Made by a program: the position numbers and the translations under genes
Shown: one piece after another, positions 15,001-19,923 of the stretch
Layout of the letters: every line of letters begins with the position of its first letter
How positions within the stretch are numbered: position 1 is the stretch's first letter
Notes under the pieces: generated by a model
Told to the model about the DNA's origin: nothing
The model's input: the letters and a program-made list of their open reading frames with translations, nothing else
Databases searched by the model: none
Origin: a virus
Strand: one strand, 5' to 3'
IMG/VR virus record: IMGVR_UViG_3300025789_000024
Location: 51,391 to 115,390 of that record
Length of the DNA: 64,000 bases

Positions 15001-18000
15001 CATTGACAAACGTAAATCCAAGTGCAGACCAAACTATGATGTTTGCATATAGTGCTTCTAACCCAAATCCAGCTGCATTACGCAACATCATTTATGCAAA
15101 TGGTATTTGGATTACTGTTGGTGATACTGGTACTATCAAAACATCTAGCAACGGATTGACTTGGATTACTCAAACGTCAGGTACAACACAAAACTTGCAT
15201 TCAGTAGTTTGGAACAACACATTATCAACATTTACAGTAGTGGGTGATAACAACACAATTATTCAATCTACAAATAATGGTGTAACCTGGTCAAGTATAT
15301 CTGTATTCACCGTTCCCCCTACAGTATATGATGTTCAAGGTGCTGCATTCCCATATGGTTATGGTCCAGAAGAATTAGTTCCTGGGGTAGTAACTGACAC
15401 ACTAGCAATGACTGTTATTTCACGTCCTGGTACATTGTGGCCAGTAGTTGAGTATTCAAATGCAGGATATGCAACTTACTCATTGCAATTAACACCAACA
15501 TCGGCAAGTCAAAAATTGTATAGTTTTGCAAGTGCATCACATTATCCAGCGCAGATTCGTGTGCAAGTACTTGATGCAAACACACAATTGGGAACCACAT
15601 TAGATGCAAGCCAATATACGGTTGATTGGATAAACAAAACATTAACATTGAACAACGCATTGGTGTTTATTCCTACTCCACAACAACTAAGAATTGATGT
15701 GTATGAAGTTGGTAATGGTAACCAACTAGTTAAATCTAATACAGATAGCGATCCTATTAGAATTAATACTAATACAGGCTTTAACGAAATTTATCTAGAT
15801 TGCAACTATAGTCAAAATATCTATAACGGTAGCGGGGTAATTCAACCGGGCACATACCCGATCAACACATTAGCGACACAAACCTTTAGTGGAACTAATT
15901 ATATTGTTTGTACAAGTATTAACAACATCGTACTAAATTCACCAATCTCATTCTTGGGTGATGTGTTTGGTGGTGTTACTGAAGGTACGCAATACTATGT
16001 AAAATCTATTAGTACTGCTACAAATGAAATCACAATTTCAGCAACTTATAATAGTGTAACTGGTCAAGCAGGTCCTACACTTGCATTGACTGATGCTACA
16101 GGCAGCATGGATGTTGCAATTGAAATTGGTAATGGTTTAGTTTGGACTCCCCCAATTGTTTATTTAAACGGTACACAATTGGTAATGGGTGTTACAAATA
16201 ATGTTATTGCTACTAAATCAGGAACAAATGTCATCACTACTAACTCTACTAGTGGTTTGATTGTTGGTACTCCAATTATGTTCAGTAGTTCAATCTTTGG
16301 TGGAGTGATTCAACCATTGACAACTTACTATATCAAGAGTATCGTTGATGGGTTTGATTTAACAATTAGTGCAACATTGAACGGTCCGACATTAGTATTA
16401 ACTAATGCAAACGGCGGCGCAAGTTTTGTAACTAACGACTATGCATTTGATATTCAACCTAACGGTATACAAGCAAAAATGGTCTTTAGTAATGCAAATT
16501 ACAATGACGAATCTGATTACATTGTTTATTCTGTATTTGGACAAACAGAACCAACACAAGTTGGATATACACTGCCAACTGTGCAAGAAATTGTTGCTAA
16601 CGGTCAAACATCTTCATTCAACTTGATTAATTATTTAGGTGGTACCAACCCATACAATGCAATTGTTGAAATTAACGGGGTAAGACAAACTATTTCTCAA
16701 TACACGATTAGTCCATCTGCAAAAACAATTAACTTTGTTTCAGTTCCTGCAAATGGCGCTGTGATAACAGTTACGACATTTAATGATACACAACAACAGT
16801 ATCTAACTACTCAGTACGGTATTACTGGTACGCCTGGATCACAATTCATTGATTTGACAGTTGGAGCCACAACTAATACAATAGTTACATATGATCAAGG
16901 CGGCACCGCAGGCTGGGATAGTAATGGTTCTGTAAACGCCGGATCATTTGTGATTGGTACAGAATATGAAATCACCACAGTTGGTACAACTAACTGGGTA
17001 GCAATTGGTGCAAGTTCCAACAATGTTGGCATTGTATTCGTTGCTACTGGAGCAGGTTCGGGCACTGGTGTTGCATTGGCAGTTGGTCTGTTCCAAGAAA
17101 ATTACAACTACTTAACATTATCATCAGGTACAACTGCATCATTGCAAGTTAATAACAGTTTGGTGTTTAGTAATGGCATCGGTGGTATTGTTGCAGGTGT
17201 AACTTATTATGTAACTCAAATTATTAACAGTACTCAATTTGTAATTTCTACACAAGTAGGTGGACAACCATTAACATTAACAAATGCAACAGGGTCAATG
17301 CTTGCAACTGCTAATGGATTAACAGTGGCACCTATTATTAATGTGTCAAACCAAATTACTCCTCCTCTAGCAGTTACATTTGCAAGTAATACTACATCAG
17401 GCACAAATAGAATCACAGTTACAAGTACTGCAGGATTTGCAGTTGGTGCAACGGCTATGTTCCAAGGCACAAGTTTTGGTAATGTAGCAACAGACGGCAC
17501 AGTATACTTTGTTAGTACAATAGTAGATGGTACACATTTTACTATCATGGATCAACAAGGAAACACAATTACATTGACAACTGCTTCAGGAAATATGCAA
17601 GTTACAATTGGTGGACAACCGGCAATTCGTGTGACTACAAGTATTCCTAATTATTTCAACTTGAATCAATTGGTAAACATTAGCGGTACTACTGGTTCAG
17701 TGCAGTTAAATGATCAAGCATACTACGCTAGAGTTATTAATAACACTACTTTTGATTTATATTATCAACCATATAATTCAGGTATTGGTTATGTAAATTA
17801 TCCTGTAACAACATGCGCGGCGTACACAGGTGGTGGCTATACTTGGAGATCAGGTGTGTTTGTATTATCAACTGCAACTGCAACTGCAACAACAGCTACT
17901 AATGGTATTATTACGGTAGCTAACACTTCTAATTTAGTACAAGGTACTCCTGTGCTATTCAACCAAGTAGGTTCATTGCCCGGAGATGTTATTTTAGGCG

Positions 18001-19103
18001 GATTGATTCAAGGAACAACATATTATATTGGTACTATCTTTAATGGTACACAATTCAATGTAACAAGTTCATTATATGGAAGTACAGTTCCGTTGAGTAC
18101 CGCTAGTGGTAGCATGAATATGGTACAGTGGGTACAAGGTAATGTTGATCGCTTGTGGGTAACTGTGAACGGATTGCGTGTACCTTCAAGCGATCTGCGT
18201 GTAAATGAATACAATGAAGTAAGTATCTTGACACAGATCGTTCCGGGCGATGAAGTAATTATCAGTAACATGATCCCTCAAGCAACTCCTAACGAAATGG
18301 TCTACTTAAATCTAGTTGACGCTGTAGGTGATCAACAAGTATTCAGAGCAAATTCAAATACTAGAACATGGTTAACTCAACCAATCTATGATTTGAGTAC
18401 TACAATCTATGTTGATGACGTTACTAGAATTACCAACAACGTTGTGCAAAACACGATTGTTCCTGCTGAAACTAACGGTTACTATTATGTTGGATTGAAT
18501 GCTAATAAGAACAGTATTTCTAGCATTACGGTATTTGACGCAACTACAAATACGACAGTAAATTCTAGTGCATATGAACTTGTTATCATAGATGCTGCGC
18601 CGCAAATTAAGATTGCTGGTACCGCAGTCTCAGCAGGAAACCAATTGATCATTACAATCCTTGAAGGTAATGTAATCATGGTTAACGGTGAGCAAATTAC
18701 CTTCAGTACAATTAATCCAACAATTACTGCTCAAAGCATTGTTTCAGGACAACAATATAAGATTGTATCAGTTGGAAGCACCAATTTTATTAGCGTCGGG
18801 GCAAGTGCCAACACTGTCGGAATCACCTTTACTGCAACTAATGACGGAACAATGTTAACAGGCACCGGTACGGTCATCGCAGTCAACGGCATATCTGGGT
18901 TGCAACGTGGTGCAAATGGTACTGCAAGACAACCAGTAATATCAACTTATACTGAAGTATATGGTATGTTGCCAAGCGACATGCTGTCAGACATATACTA
19001 CAATGAAACTTGGAATTCATATGTTTATAATGCTACTTTGGGTGATCCATTACAAATTAGTAACACGGTTCCAGCAGAATTCTTAAATACGGATGTTTCC
19101 TAA
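1..19103 (+). CDS. Giant virion structural protein, 5' end outside the window
   Basis: The reading frame is open from base 3 with no stop and no credible start, so the gene begins upstream. The GTG at 78 is only the first start-like codon. At least 6,366 residues are encoded. The protein is rich in N, T, S, G, V and Y and poor in C and K, as phage fibre and tail proteins usually are. Visible parts, in nucleotides: an aromatic-rich region to about 6400; seven FG-GAP-like blades (6495-8780); a motif around ITIDGEQIGY near 10770, often seen in phage fibres; many small beta modules (11800-18125); and seven Asp-box blades (14100-15300). No signal peptide, membrane segment or catalytic motif was recognised. 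Fibre-type genes follow it, so a tail, baseplate or fibre role is likely. The exact role is unknown. Confidence 0.8.
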   Translation, partial: QTNLYTRNVYGVENNGAEQGFVTFTVPAADAQNQYVFPNSGVSLDLVCTTPFADVNGKLLSSLGSIDGVTSLQGLQIMFYNTGVTNETGYVQTYFDENSYDTNNNSLVQPLTVTVNQVASNVLTLASGLNAQLQVNSTITFDNPTFGGVTAGTVYFVNSLVGTTGFTISATLGGTTLSLTNGTGLMTANINQGLLEEGFYTPVANNFYTIEYIGDPANPVIRLVPSGVIPTNQTITPKFGTQYNNLPFYRNTVGTISEIPYISAPLDTLYYQDGTNSDSVGVIKLIESNLSNTLDVDTQILGQKSFTSTNGVVFTNGLKVSFNGDVIPTGYLNGEYYVEGVGTAIELVSIDSLICPESFTEAIYNPYDFTNYDEGNWDLTDFVPVLPDYITIARNSISKNAWSRSNRWFHIDVINATASYNNNPEIPSIYATASAKAQRPIIEFYPNLQLFNSGTIGKQAIDFYDTRTTDALTQVVDQQNYYPDIEVYSAYTATIAGVTNATTTTITVQASDVTGTLQQYQYITDSTNLLPRNTQILSITGTTTLTLTVAWTNATSFNTTAVASIVASETTVNNYALFSGARVIFSADPAVSNVVFVANLSTLTTGSTPVITLTPAEDSPCLTNEQVAVLRGYYNHGTTYYYTGAGWLEAQEKTNVNMSPYFDIFDSNGISLGDTSVYQSTTFKGTTLFQYGIGAGAIDSILGFPLAYSSIENQGDIQFDVTFNSDTFNYVTGATPITENVNTGYVYNYNIDQTYVRQIGWQTAVSPSVQYQVFDFSVPALSGTTAFNCDIAPMSSSETNWPTVQVYVNNTYINSANYTVTTTATTTTITINSAYIPVTDCVVQILILSDQVSSTAYYQTPINLNNNPLNTDITVANVGDIRNQYQSIFYNNPYTTGDVFGPNNYRDLGDVVPYGNAIIQNSASLVIPGALLRVPNHNLFNALLYNSREYVNYKQLIVSTVSNTSFTQTYNPAQILDIALAQITQAKSSDQSFFWSDMIPSNAPYRTNTYTFNNALDTSIYPLSQVYNFETSNYNGVLVYRTTALNGYQTVTEQLVKGQDYVVSTTAPSLEVTIALNAGDTITINEYNKTYGSYAPNTPTKLGLYPSFIPSVVLDSDYIVPTYFIMGHDGSYTKLYGAYTDGVLQDYRDQALLEFETRVYNNLKLSNTIPIQAYDLIPGYFRQSSQQYSNSEWLEMYTPSFLNWIGQNRLNYKTQYYNANDEFTYNYKNSANKLNGTVIEQGYWRGVYQYFYDTTTPNETPWEMLYYPDQPSWWTERYGPAPYTSDNLVLWDDIANGVRWDNGVPVTVPELARPSLLNILPVDSAGNLVSPFVSIVGNYSPGTFQKDWVVGDDGPTELSYRRSSTWPFDLMRLQALMKPAEFFNLGVWVDNYKYNAEFNQYLVNNRSHLVPNEIPIYGSGTPVTSYLNWIVDFEKQQGIDATTNLTTLFNNLDVRLIYRLAGFSDQNQLAFYVEKASPNTTSSSLLIPNESYGILLYDNQPFDRIPYSSVIIQQNDGYYTVFGNAQQFAYFTVLNPVYDNQYEIVDINSIQVKIAKNYSTKETIVPYGTAFYSQQELAQFLVSYGKWLQSKGMVFEDIQNGLAVTWNQMVAEFLYWAQTGWGAGSVITLNPAATLLTIDKVDCVVQPLTIQDQNFVLNQNLYPIQLKDMCIERNDTQFTLHALNQGDTFSYAQFDLGNFEHGIVFDNTTLFNDTIYNLVTGLRQNRINVRGTKTADWNGTVNAWGFILNQDNVREWNNTLKYTKGQIVLYKNKYWVAQRVIEPTATFNQQDWKETNYSAVQTGLLPNPSTRSFESALYYDTNTRNLSQDANLLSYSLIGYRPRDYLATADLTDVTQINVYKNMIKSKGTNLAINAFKGVTLPQGGIDYTVYENWAIKQGEFGGVANNNFVQFKVNQANMTGDPSIFSLTNGVYTQGSMQEIPIYSLYNYGHNITDPNILLTTNSAEPNSTNIYPDAGYVNFNDVKMSSYFYSGLPRATNIGGQIVPIQNFYVRDYVWMANFLNTWNVYSFKPIGQVVQVRNNLNNTATVVFAAPHGLKKLQPLAIVNFASNVDGYYIVTQVVDLTTVIINLNVQATNQNTLTGQGIGLIFETQRAAKPSEIGLLDLTEADFITNTVWVDENTDGNWAVYQKTINYDYQQQVTKEGATNFGSAVAYSPQMGYLVSDASQGNVYRYVYDAVASTATGSPVYDLSQTLSGGTSFGTTIIHKNNIFVISEPTSGTPKVYIYALNSSTVSTAILTYQTAISAPGGVTNWGSSLAMSGDNNWLYISDIANNNVYVYRREQILLNAGYFVTGQTYTIETVGTTDFTAIGAIANAVGITFVATGAGTGTGTAMQVTYAQSTVISGASTAGSVSGDNFGSSLATDYYGQTLFVGAPDVNYSSTIENWGSVYAYQRTVQNVEAQQTSTVGQVQSFTLGWTPAAGATRTASATNGSTNYITCNAAMTGFAVNQPVVFGDILTATAAGSFVIGKSYKITTVGTTDFTAIGASSNSVGVIFTATGVGSGTGTATQTTNLANSGIKPNVVYYIASISGSTISIKTSRSSTTPVQLTTASGLSFGVYVQVDPLYVTVNGTLVQDNNYGVIGSQFVYSGALQAGDIINISDNQYTLVQNFNSQFNDRTGTHYGYAMDMNTFGTETIIGSPFEINDTTGEEGAAYRYTNAGAKYGVVIGTNDCTLNSAGVIFINGYLVFLSAGNATGIANQINASNVPNVQASATANNTLIIQLIDTALAPVSQQLLISVVDETVLTQLGIDVFVNTQVLVSPYVNGPTEFGTAIKFNESDSVVISAPVGTRYEFTSFDFTDNGTPDLDTIFDNNATRFVESYPNAGAVYMYDYLGNYNENVGNSGQFVFAQSTNSQNTSYGFNPLYGASLDFNNNTVIVGSPDFLPGVADGQVVIYTNATGMQDWGIYRQSAPVVDINSISNTQLFSATTNNTLVNLDYIDPLQGKILGAVRENLDFVTNTDPARYNSNLASQTGYVWGANEVGKTWFNTNNVRFVNYHQNDVVYNSKYWGSVFPGSDVAVYTWVASNVPPNNYQGPGTPLDVTLYAISSTINASSVVVPIYYFWVRNSNLIFSETGKTLSDTILAQYIANPRGSGISFMAPLLPNTFAIYNGLSYFNGTDTVFNIAYSTNSDSGSDIYHQQFAIIKENSASDFLPGFPQYAYVSSTLSDPSGLYLRFVNSLAGCDDAGGVVPDPYLPLRVQSGVQVRPRQSFFLDRFLALKNYLTFANEVLVQYPIVELRENLDFLYTVGDINPGTGLPYYDTTNYWTFVNWWAPGYSDNTRSVLQVPLYADLAALNVSSGTIVTVEQNGVGKFEVYTTDGLGTWTRIGLQQGTIQFSSALWDYSSAGLGFGGNFFDTNVFDLYPSEETRYIIRALNEQIYINDLLIYRNKSLILMFEYIQSETTSSQNFLPWLNKTSLVDVSHKIRELLPLEVYQGDNEVFLEGYLNEVKPYHVTIKQFSFNYTGTDVFQGDITDFDVPSQWNNIYQEFISPELVYTLPNNEYEYLPTDPIWQTAPYSQWYQNYGVSLTGQDNYNITTLVSYLTPSSRSIIVDNANGFPINGTITIDGEQIGYSYVDRAKNQLSGLVRGYNSTTITNHIPGAKIYIDLPAVLLLSGGAGYTNPPRVTAYIDETQYPAPRTPAVLEAVMNLDSVLSINVINPGSGYAVLPTIVIDPSATIYFADTQVNSVLHTITVYAPELVTGLEVQYFDDTATGNGIGELSNGQWYYINVLEDNPTAVVALYTTYSNAVNDKNRVPLFTNGSGNSFSINLGARASAISTAYPVRENAIRIKFDRTTYTSQVLDWESGAYYGAFFAGSYRNNEDYSSSDILLPFSQATATPPVSFMTAASGGGVVFEISEVDNQQQVEWSSFVRYVGSTVAANNSIKLIPQDGNNDPNNPQPNASGTTVGFYVGMPVQFAGPGIGGLVGTTTSDPIIYYVHSIIDELYFTVSTTVGGDVVTLTNATVGAAGLQCLTASVVNTAVLTVNYPGILTVTNTSAGTNVLTVPTSAIGTGGTNGFYVGIPLVFTGETFGGIVANQVYYVSTIIDEENFTVSSNDKPLQATVYSVSSSNNHVTVSSTTGMDVNDPVIFNNMIISGVSGILFGNIHSGVTYYISQIVDGTTITISQYVNGLVFNPGTVAASGTTSALVTDQASSSQLSTATGNMTMNVNLPISPGQVNGQAFNLYETSQQYPNIATGVISELIGNTVNATVATTNLVAFSNQQPTQFMYVNMPVRFNTAIGGLSTNTTYWIKSLGVISVNCTTTSSSTNQITCSSTTSLYTGMPIVFTGVSLGGITIGQTYFVKTIVDSTHFTISATSGGSALVLYTSNGEMVGTGDPYMTVSTSLGGSVVSLSASTAGSSFVQYPTATPTFDISYAVGGYLAIVNSAATGFAINNVITIDGQFVGGTTPANNVTLTVNTIGTNGEITSVIASGTVPSVSNTYYLEVTSPNTLAVYSNPLLTVPVSGLDFPYVGFTETTVVQTQSTGNIVVADASGFNLYDPIVFTGNVQGNLNVGTAYYISNIVGTTITLSATPGGSAITSVTTNTSTNFTMAKTGSFAVLPQPFYFNQSIVKYNNQVYQCIISNNDSEFIFGKWQLLDSNSSLLNAMDRVMGYYQPTADMPGVDLTQLFEGVTYPNSTYYGNQFAPANQYPVDTILQDQPFYPTDVNITGIIWNGVNYFATSNLPTYSAVLISHDGVTWSIDTLANIDVDATSILYAGGMYVLTTTNSATPIYRSNDGFSWTTNGYYTPYSDQPYDTTQYDSTAINVAQLALQDITYSNGYYIAVGDNIVRSADTYNWVEVPLFPSSLNSYEFYAITKAVLPSFNGLVAVGGGTRPDVISGVTESVSTNVIFYSTNDGLSWTQINSITPNTFYGVASNSSLIIAVGSAGVIYYSNNGGSWLGLNEVQVLSTNTNTNVINVTNSAGFVLNQAVRFSQAFGGLNTTTTYYLVSINGTQVKVSTTPSGSAVTLTNVNPSADQTMMFAYSASNPNPAALRNIIYANGIWITVGDTGTIKTSSNGLTWITQTSGTTQNLHSVVWNNTLSTFTVVGDNNTIIQSTNNGVTWSSISVFTVPPTVYDVQGAAFPYGYGPEELVPGVVTDTLAMTVISRPGTLWPVVEYSNAGYATYSLQLTPTSASQKLYSFASASHYPAQIRVQVLDANTQLGTTLDASQYTVDWINKTLTLNNALVFIPTPQQLRIDVYEVGNGNQLVKSNTDSDPIRINTNTGFNEIYLDCNYSQNIYNGSGVIQPGTYPINTLATQTFSGTNYIVCTSINNIVLNSPISFLGDVFGGVTEGTQYYVKSISTATNEITISATYNSVTGQAGPTLALTDATGSMDVAIEIGNGLVWTPPIVYLNGTQLVMGVTNNVIATKSGTNVITTNSTSGLIVGTPIMFSSSIFGGVIQPLTTYYIKSIVDGFDLTISATLNGPTLVLTNANGGASFVTNDYAFDIQPNGIQAKMVFSNANYNDESDYIVYSVFGQTEPTQVGYTLPTVQEIVANGQTSSFNLINYLGGTNPYNAIVEINGVRQTISQYTISPSAKTINFVSVPANGAVITVTTFNDTQQQYLTTQYGITGTPGSQFIDLTVGATTNTIVTYDQGGTAGWDSNGSVNAGSFVIGTEYEITTVGTTNWVAIGASSNNVGIVFVATGAGSGTGVALAVGLFQENYNYLTLSSGTTASLQVNNSLVFSNGIGGIVAGVTYYVTQIINSTQFVISTQVGGQPLTLTNATGSMLATANGLTVAPIINVSNQITPPLAVTFASNTTSGTNRITVTSTAGFAVGATAMFQGTSFGNVATDGTVYFVSTIVDGTHFTIMDQQGNTITLTTASGNMQVTIGGQPAIRVTTSIPNYFNLNQLVNISGTTGSVQLNDQAYYARVINNTTFDLYYQPYNSGIGYVNYPVTTCAAYTGGGYTWRSGVFVLSTATATATTATNGIITVANTSNLVQGTPVLFNQVGSLPGDVILGGLIQGTTYYIGTIFNGTQFNVTSSLYGSTVPLSTASGSMNMVQWVQGNVDRLWVTVNGLRVPSSDLRVNEYNEVSILTQIVPGDEVIISNMIPQATPNEMVYLNLVDAVGDQQVFRANSNTRTWLTQPIYDLSTTIYVDDVTRITNNVVQNTIVPAETNGYYYVGLNANKNSISSITVFDATTNTTVNSSAYELVIIDAAPQIKIAGTAVSAGNQLIITILEGNVIMVNGEQITFSTINPTITAQSIVSGQQYKIVSVGSTNFISVGASANTVGITFTATNDGTMLTGTGTVIAVNGISGLQRGANGTARQPVISTYTEVYGMLPSDMLSDIYYNETWNSYVYNATLGDPLQISNTVPAEFLNTDVS
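6495..8780 (+). other. FG-GAP-like seven-bladed propeller inside the giant protein
   Basis: Seven segments share the pattern (F/W/Y)G-(S/T/A)-(S/A)-(L/M/I), then a hydrophobic strand, then (V/I)(G/S)xP or D, then a (V/A)Y(V/M/R)Y strand. They lie near 6503, 6658, 6820, 7135, 7938, 8388 and 8675. This resembles integrin-type FG-GAP beta-propellers. Copies of an unrelated VGTTDF module sit between blades 3 and 4 and between blades 4 and 5. The fold is inferred from the pattern only. Confidence 0.55.
6925..7600 (+). repeat. VGTTDF module, copies 1 and 2 (protein level)
   Basis: A module of about 45 residues has the core Y-x-I-x-T-V-G-T-T-D-F-T-A-I-G-A, then V-G-(I/V)-x-F-x-A-T-G and G-(S/T)-G-T-G. 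Copies 1 (about 6925-7080) and 2 (about 7440-7600) are close to each other. Two further copies in the same protein lie at about 16935-17080 and 18720-18890. The copies sit between unrelated domains, which looks like shuffled insert modules. Confidence 0.7.
11800..18125 (+). repeat. FGG/YYV beta-module repeats (protein level)
   Basis: Roughly a dozen divergent copies of a 50-60 residue module follow the pattern (V/M)-F-x-G-x-x-F-G-G-(I/V)-x-x-G-x-x-Y-Y-(V/I)-x-x-I-(V/I)-(D/N)-x-T-x-F-(T/V)-I-S, ending in L-T-x-A-(T/S)-G-x-M. Copies begin near 11800, 12080, 12300, 12750, 12930, 13530, 14830, 15890, 16220, 17110, 17400 and 17900. A further copy lies near 385-560. Copies differ strongly at DNA level, so the array is old or fast-diverging. 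Confidence 0.75.
14100..15300 (+). other. Asp-box (BNR-like) propeller inside the giant protein
   Basis: Seven Asp-box-like motifs (S-x-D/N-G-x-T/S-W or close variants) occur in order: SHDGVTWS, SNDGFSWT, SADTYNWV, STNDGLSWT, SNNGGSWL, SSNGLTWI and STNNGVTWS. Each is preceded by a hydrophobic strand such as YYIAVG or GIWITVG. This is the signature of sialidase-type or Ycf48-type beta-propellers. One copy of the FGG module (about 14817-15045) is inserted between blades 5 and 6. No sialidase catalytic residues could be assigned, so binding is as likely as hydrolysis. Confidence 0.65.
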
Positions 19104-19105
19104 AT

Positions 19106-19113
19106 GATAAATA
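19106..19113 (+). promoter_or_regulatory. T4-like late promoter candidate
   Basis: GATAAATA lies 3 nt after the stop of the giant gene and 5 nt before the ATG of the 51-residue gene. It is a close match to the T4 late consensus TATAAATA. At such a short distance the transcript would be almost leaderless for the first gene, but would carry a leader for the 206-residue gene downstream. Confidence 0.5.
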
Positions 19114-19118
19114 AAGAG

Positions 19119-19274
19119 ATGAATCATATTAAATCAAAAAGTCAAGGAAATCAAGGTAAAAAACAGCTTCCTACCAAGCCAAACGAGCATGGTGGGTTCT
19201 ACTTTTCCTCTAGTATAAAGATTTTTGATCCAAATAGTAAACAAGTTTTGGTACAGAAAAGAGGGGACGTTTAA
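19119..19274 (+). CDS. Small structural-locus protein, 51 residues
   Basis: This short frame starts at ATG 19119 and ends with a TAA that overlaps the next ATG (TAATG), which suggests translational coupling. The first half is basic and polar. The second half (residues 32-48, SIKIFDPNSKQVLVQK) closely resembles residues 14-29 of the next protein (FLKIYDPNSMEVFVDK), in the same spacing near a shared beta-strand motif. It looks like a small paralogue or a detached N-terminal module of the downstream protein. The short length and tight coupling make it a likely real gene that automatic callers may miss. Function unknown; a baseplate or fibre accessory role is a guess from context. Confidence 0.6.
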   Translation: MNHIKSKSQGNQGKKQLPTKPNEHGGFYFSSSIKIFDPNSKQVLVQKRGDV

Positions 19275-19894
19275 TGTCTGTTATTAATTTATCCTTAAAA
19301 GTTGAGGGATTCTTGAAAATCTACGACCCCAATTCAATGGAAGTGTTTGTAGATAAGAAGAATGCCATCAACTATGAGAACATGTCGGAAGCAATTGCCG
19401 ACACCTTAAGTGATCGTGGCTACGGAGAAATCTTTCAAATGGCGTTTGGTAACGGTGCTGCATCAGTATCTGATACGGGCGTTATTACATATTTGCCCCC
19501 TAATGTAACTGGTCAAAATGCTGCATTATACAATCAAACCTATGCAAAAGTAGTGGATGACACCAACGTTCTTAATTTGGATCCTACAAGAAACAATATG
19601 ACTGTATATCATACTTCAGGCAATGTTTATACTGATATTTTGGTTCAATGTTTATTAGATTATGGCGAACCTGCAGGGCAGGCTGCATTTGATAATAGCA
19701 CCCAAACTGACTCTAGCTATGTTTTTGACGAATTGGGGCTATTGGCCAACTATGGCACAGACGCAAACGGTAACGTAATTACCAGACTGCTAACACACGT
19801 AATCTTTCACCCGGTTCAAAAATCATTGAATAGACAGATTCAGATTGATTACACAGTTAGAATTCAGGCACTTACCAACTTGGTAACGATTTAA
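19274..19894 (+). CDS. Phage structural protein of unknown role, 206 residues
   Basis: The start is the ATG that overlaps the stop of the 51-residue gene. The N-terminus (residues 1-30) carries the FLKIYDPNSMEVFVDK motif shared with that gene. The rest is a mixed polar protein with no catalytic motif that I recognise. There is no signal peptide or membrane helix. It sits between the giant structural gene and two fibre-type genes, so it is probably a virion or tail-assembly protein. Its N-terminal motif followed by a conserved-looking helical stretch (NYENMSEAIADTLSDRGYGE, residues 35-54) may define a family with the small neighbour. Function otherwise unknown. Confidence 0.6.
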   Translation: MSVINLSLKVEGFLKIYDPNSMEVFVDKKNAINYENMSEAIADTLSDRGYGEIFQMAFGNGAASVSDTGVITYLPPNVTGQNAALYNQTYAKVVDDTNVLNLDPTRNNMTVYHTSGNVYTDILVQCLLDYGEPAGQAAFDNSTQTDSSYVFDELGLLANYGTDANGNVITRLLTHVIFHPVQKSLNRQIQIDYTVRIQALTNLVTI

Positions 19895-19902
19895 GATAAA
19901 TA
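19895..19902 (+). promoter_or_regulatory. T4-like late promoter candidate
   Basis: GATAAATA immediately follows the stop codon of the 206-residue gene. A GGAG ribosome-binding site (19911-19914) and the ATG of the fibre gene at 19924 follow. This gives the order promoter, leader, ribosome-binding site, start that is expected for a late structural gene. Confidence 0.55.
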
Positions 19903-19923
19903 AAGATAACGGAGTTATAGATT

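Noticed and set aside
14100-15300. Calling the Asp-box propeller a sialidase
   Set aside because: Asp-boxes are structural; no catalytic arginine triad or tyrosine could be placed.
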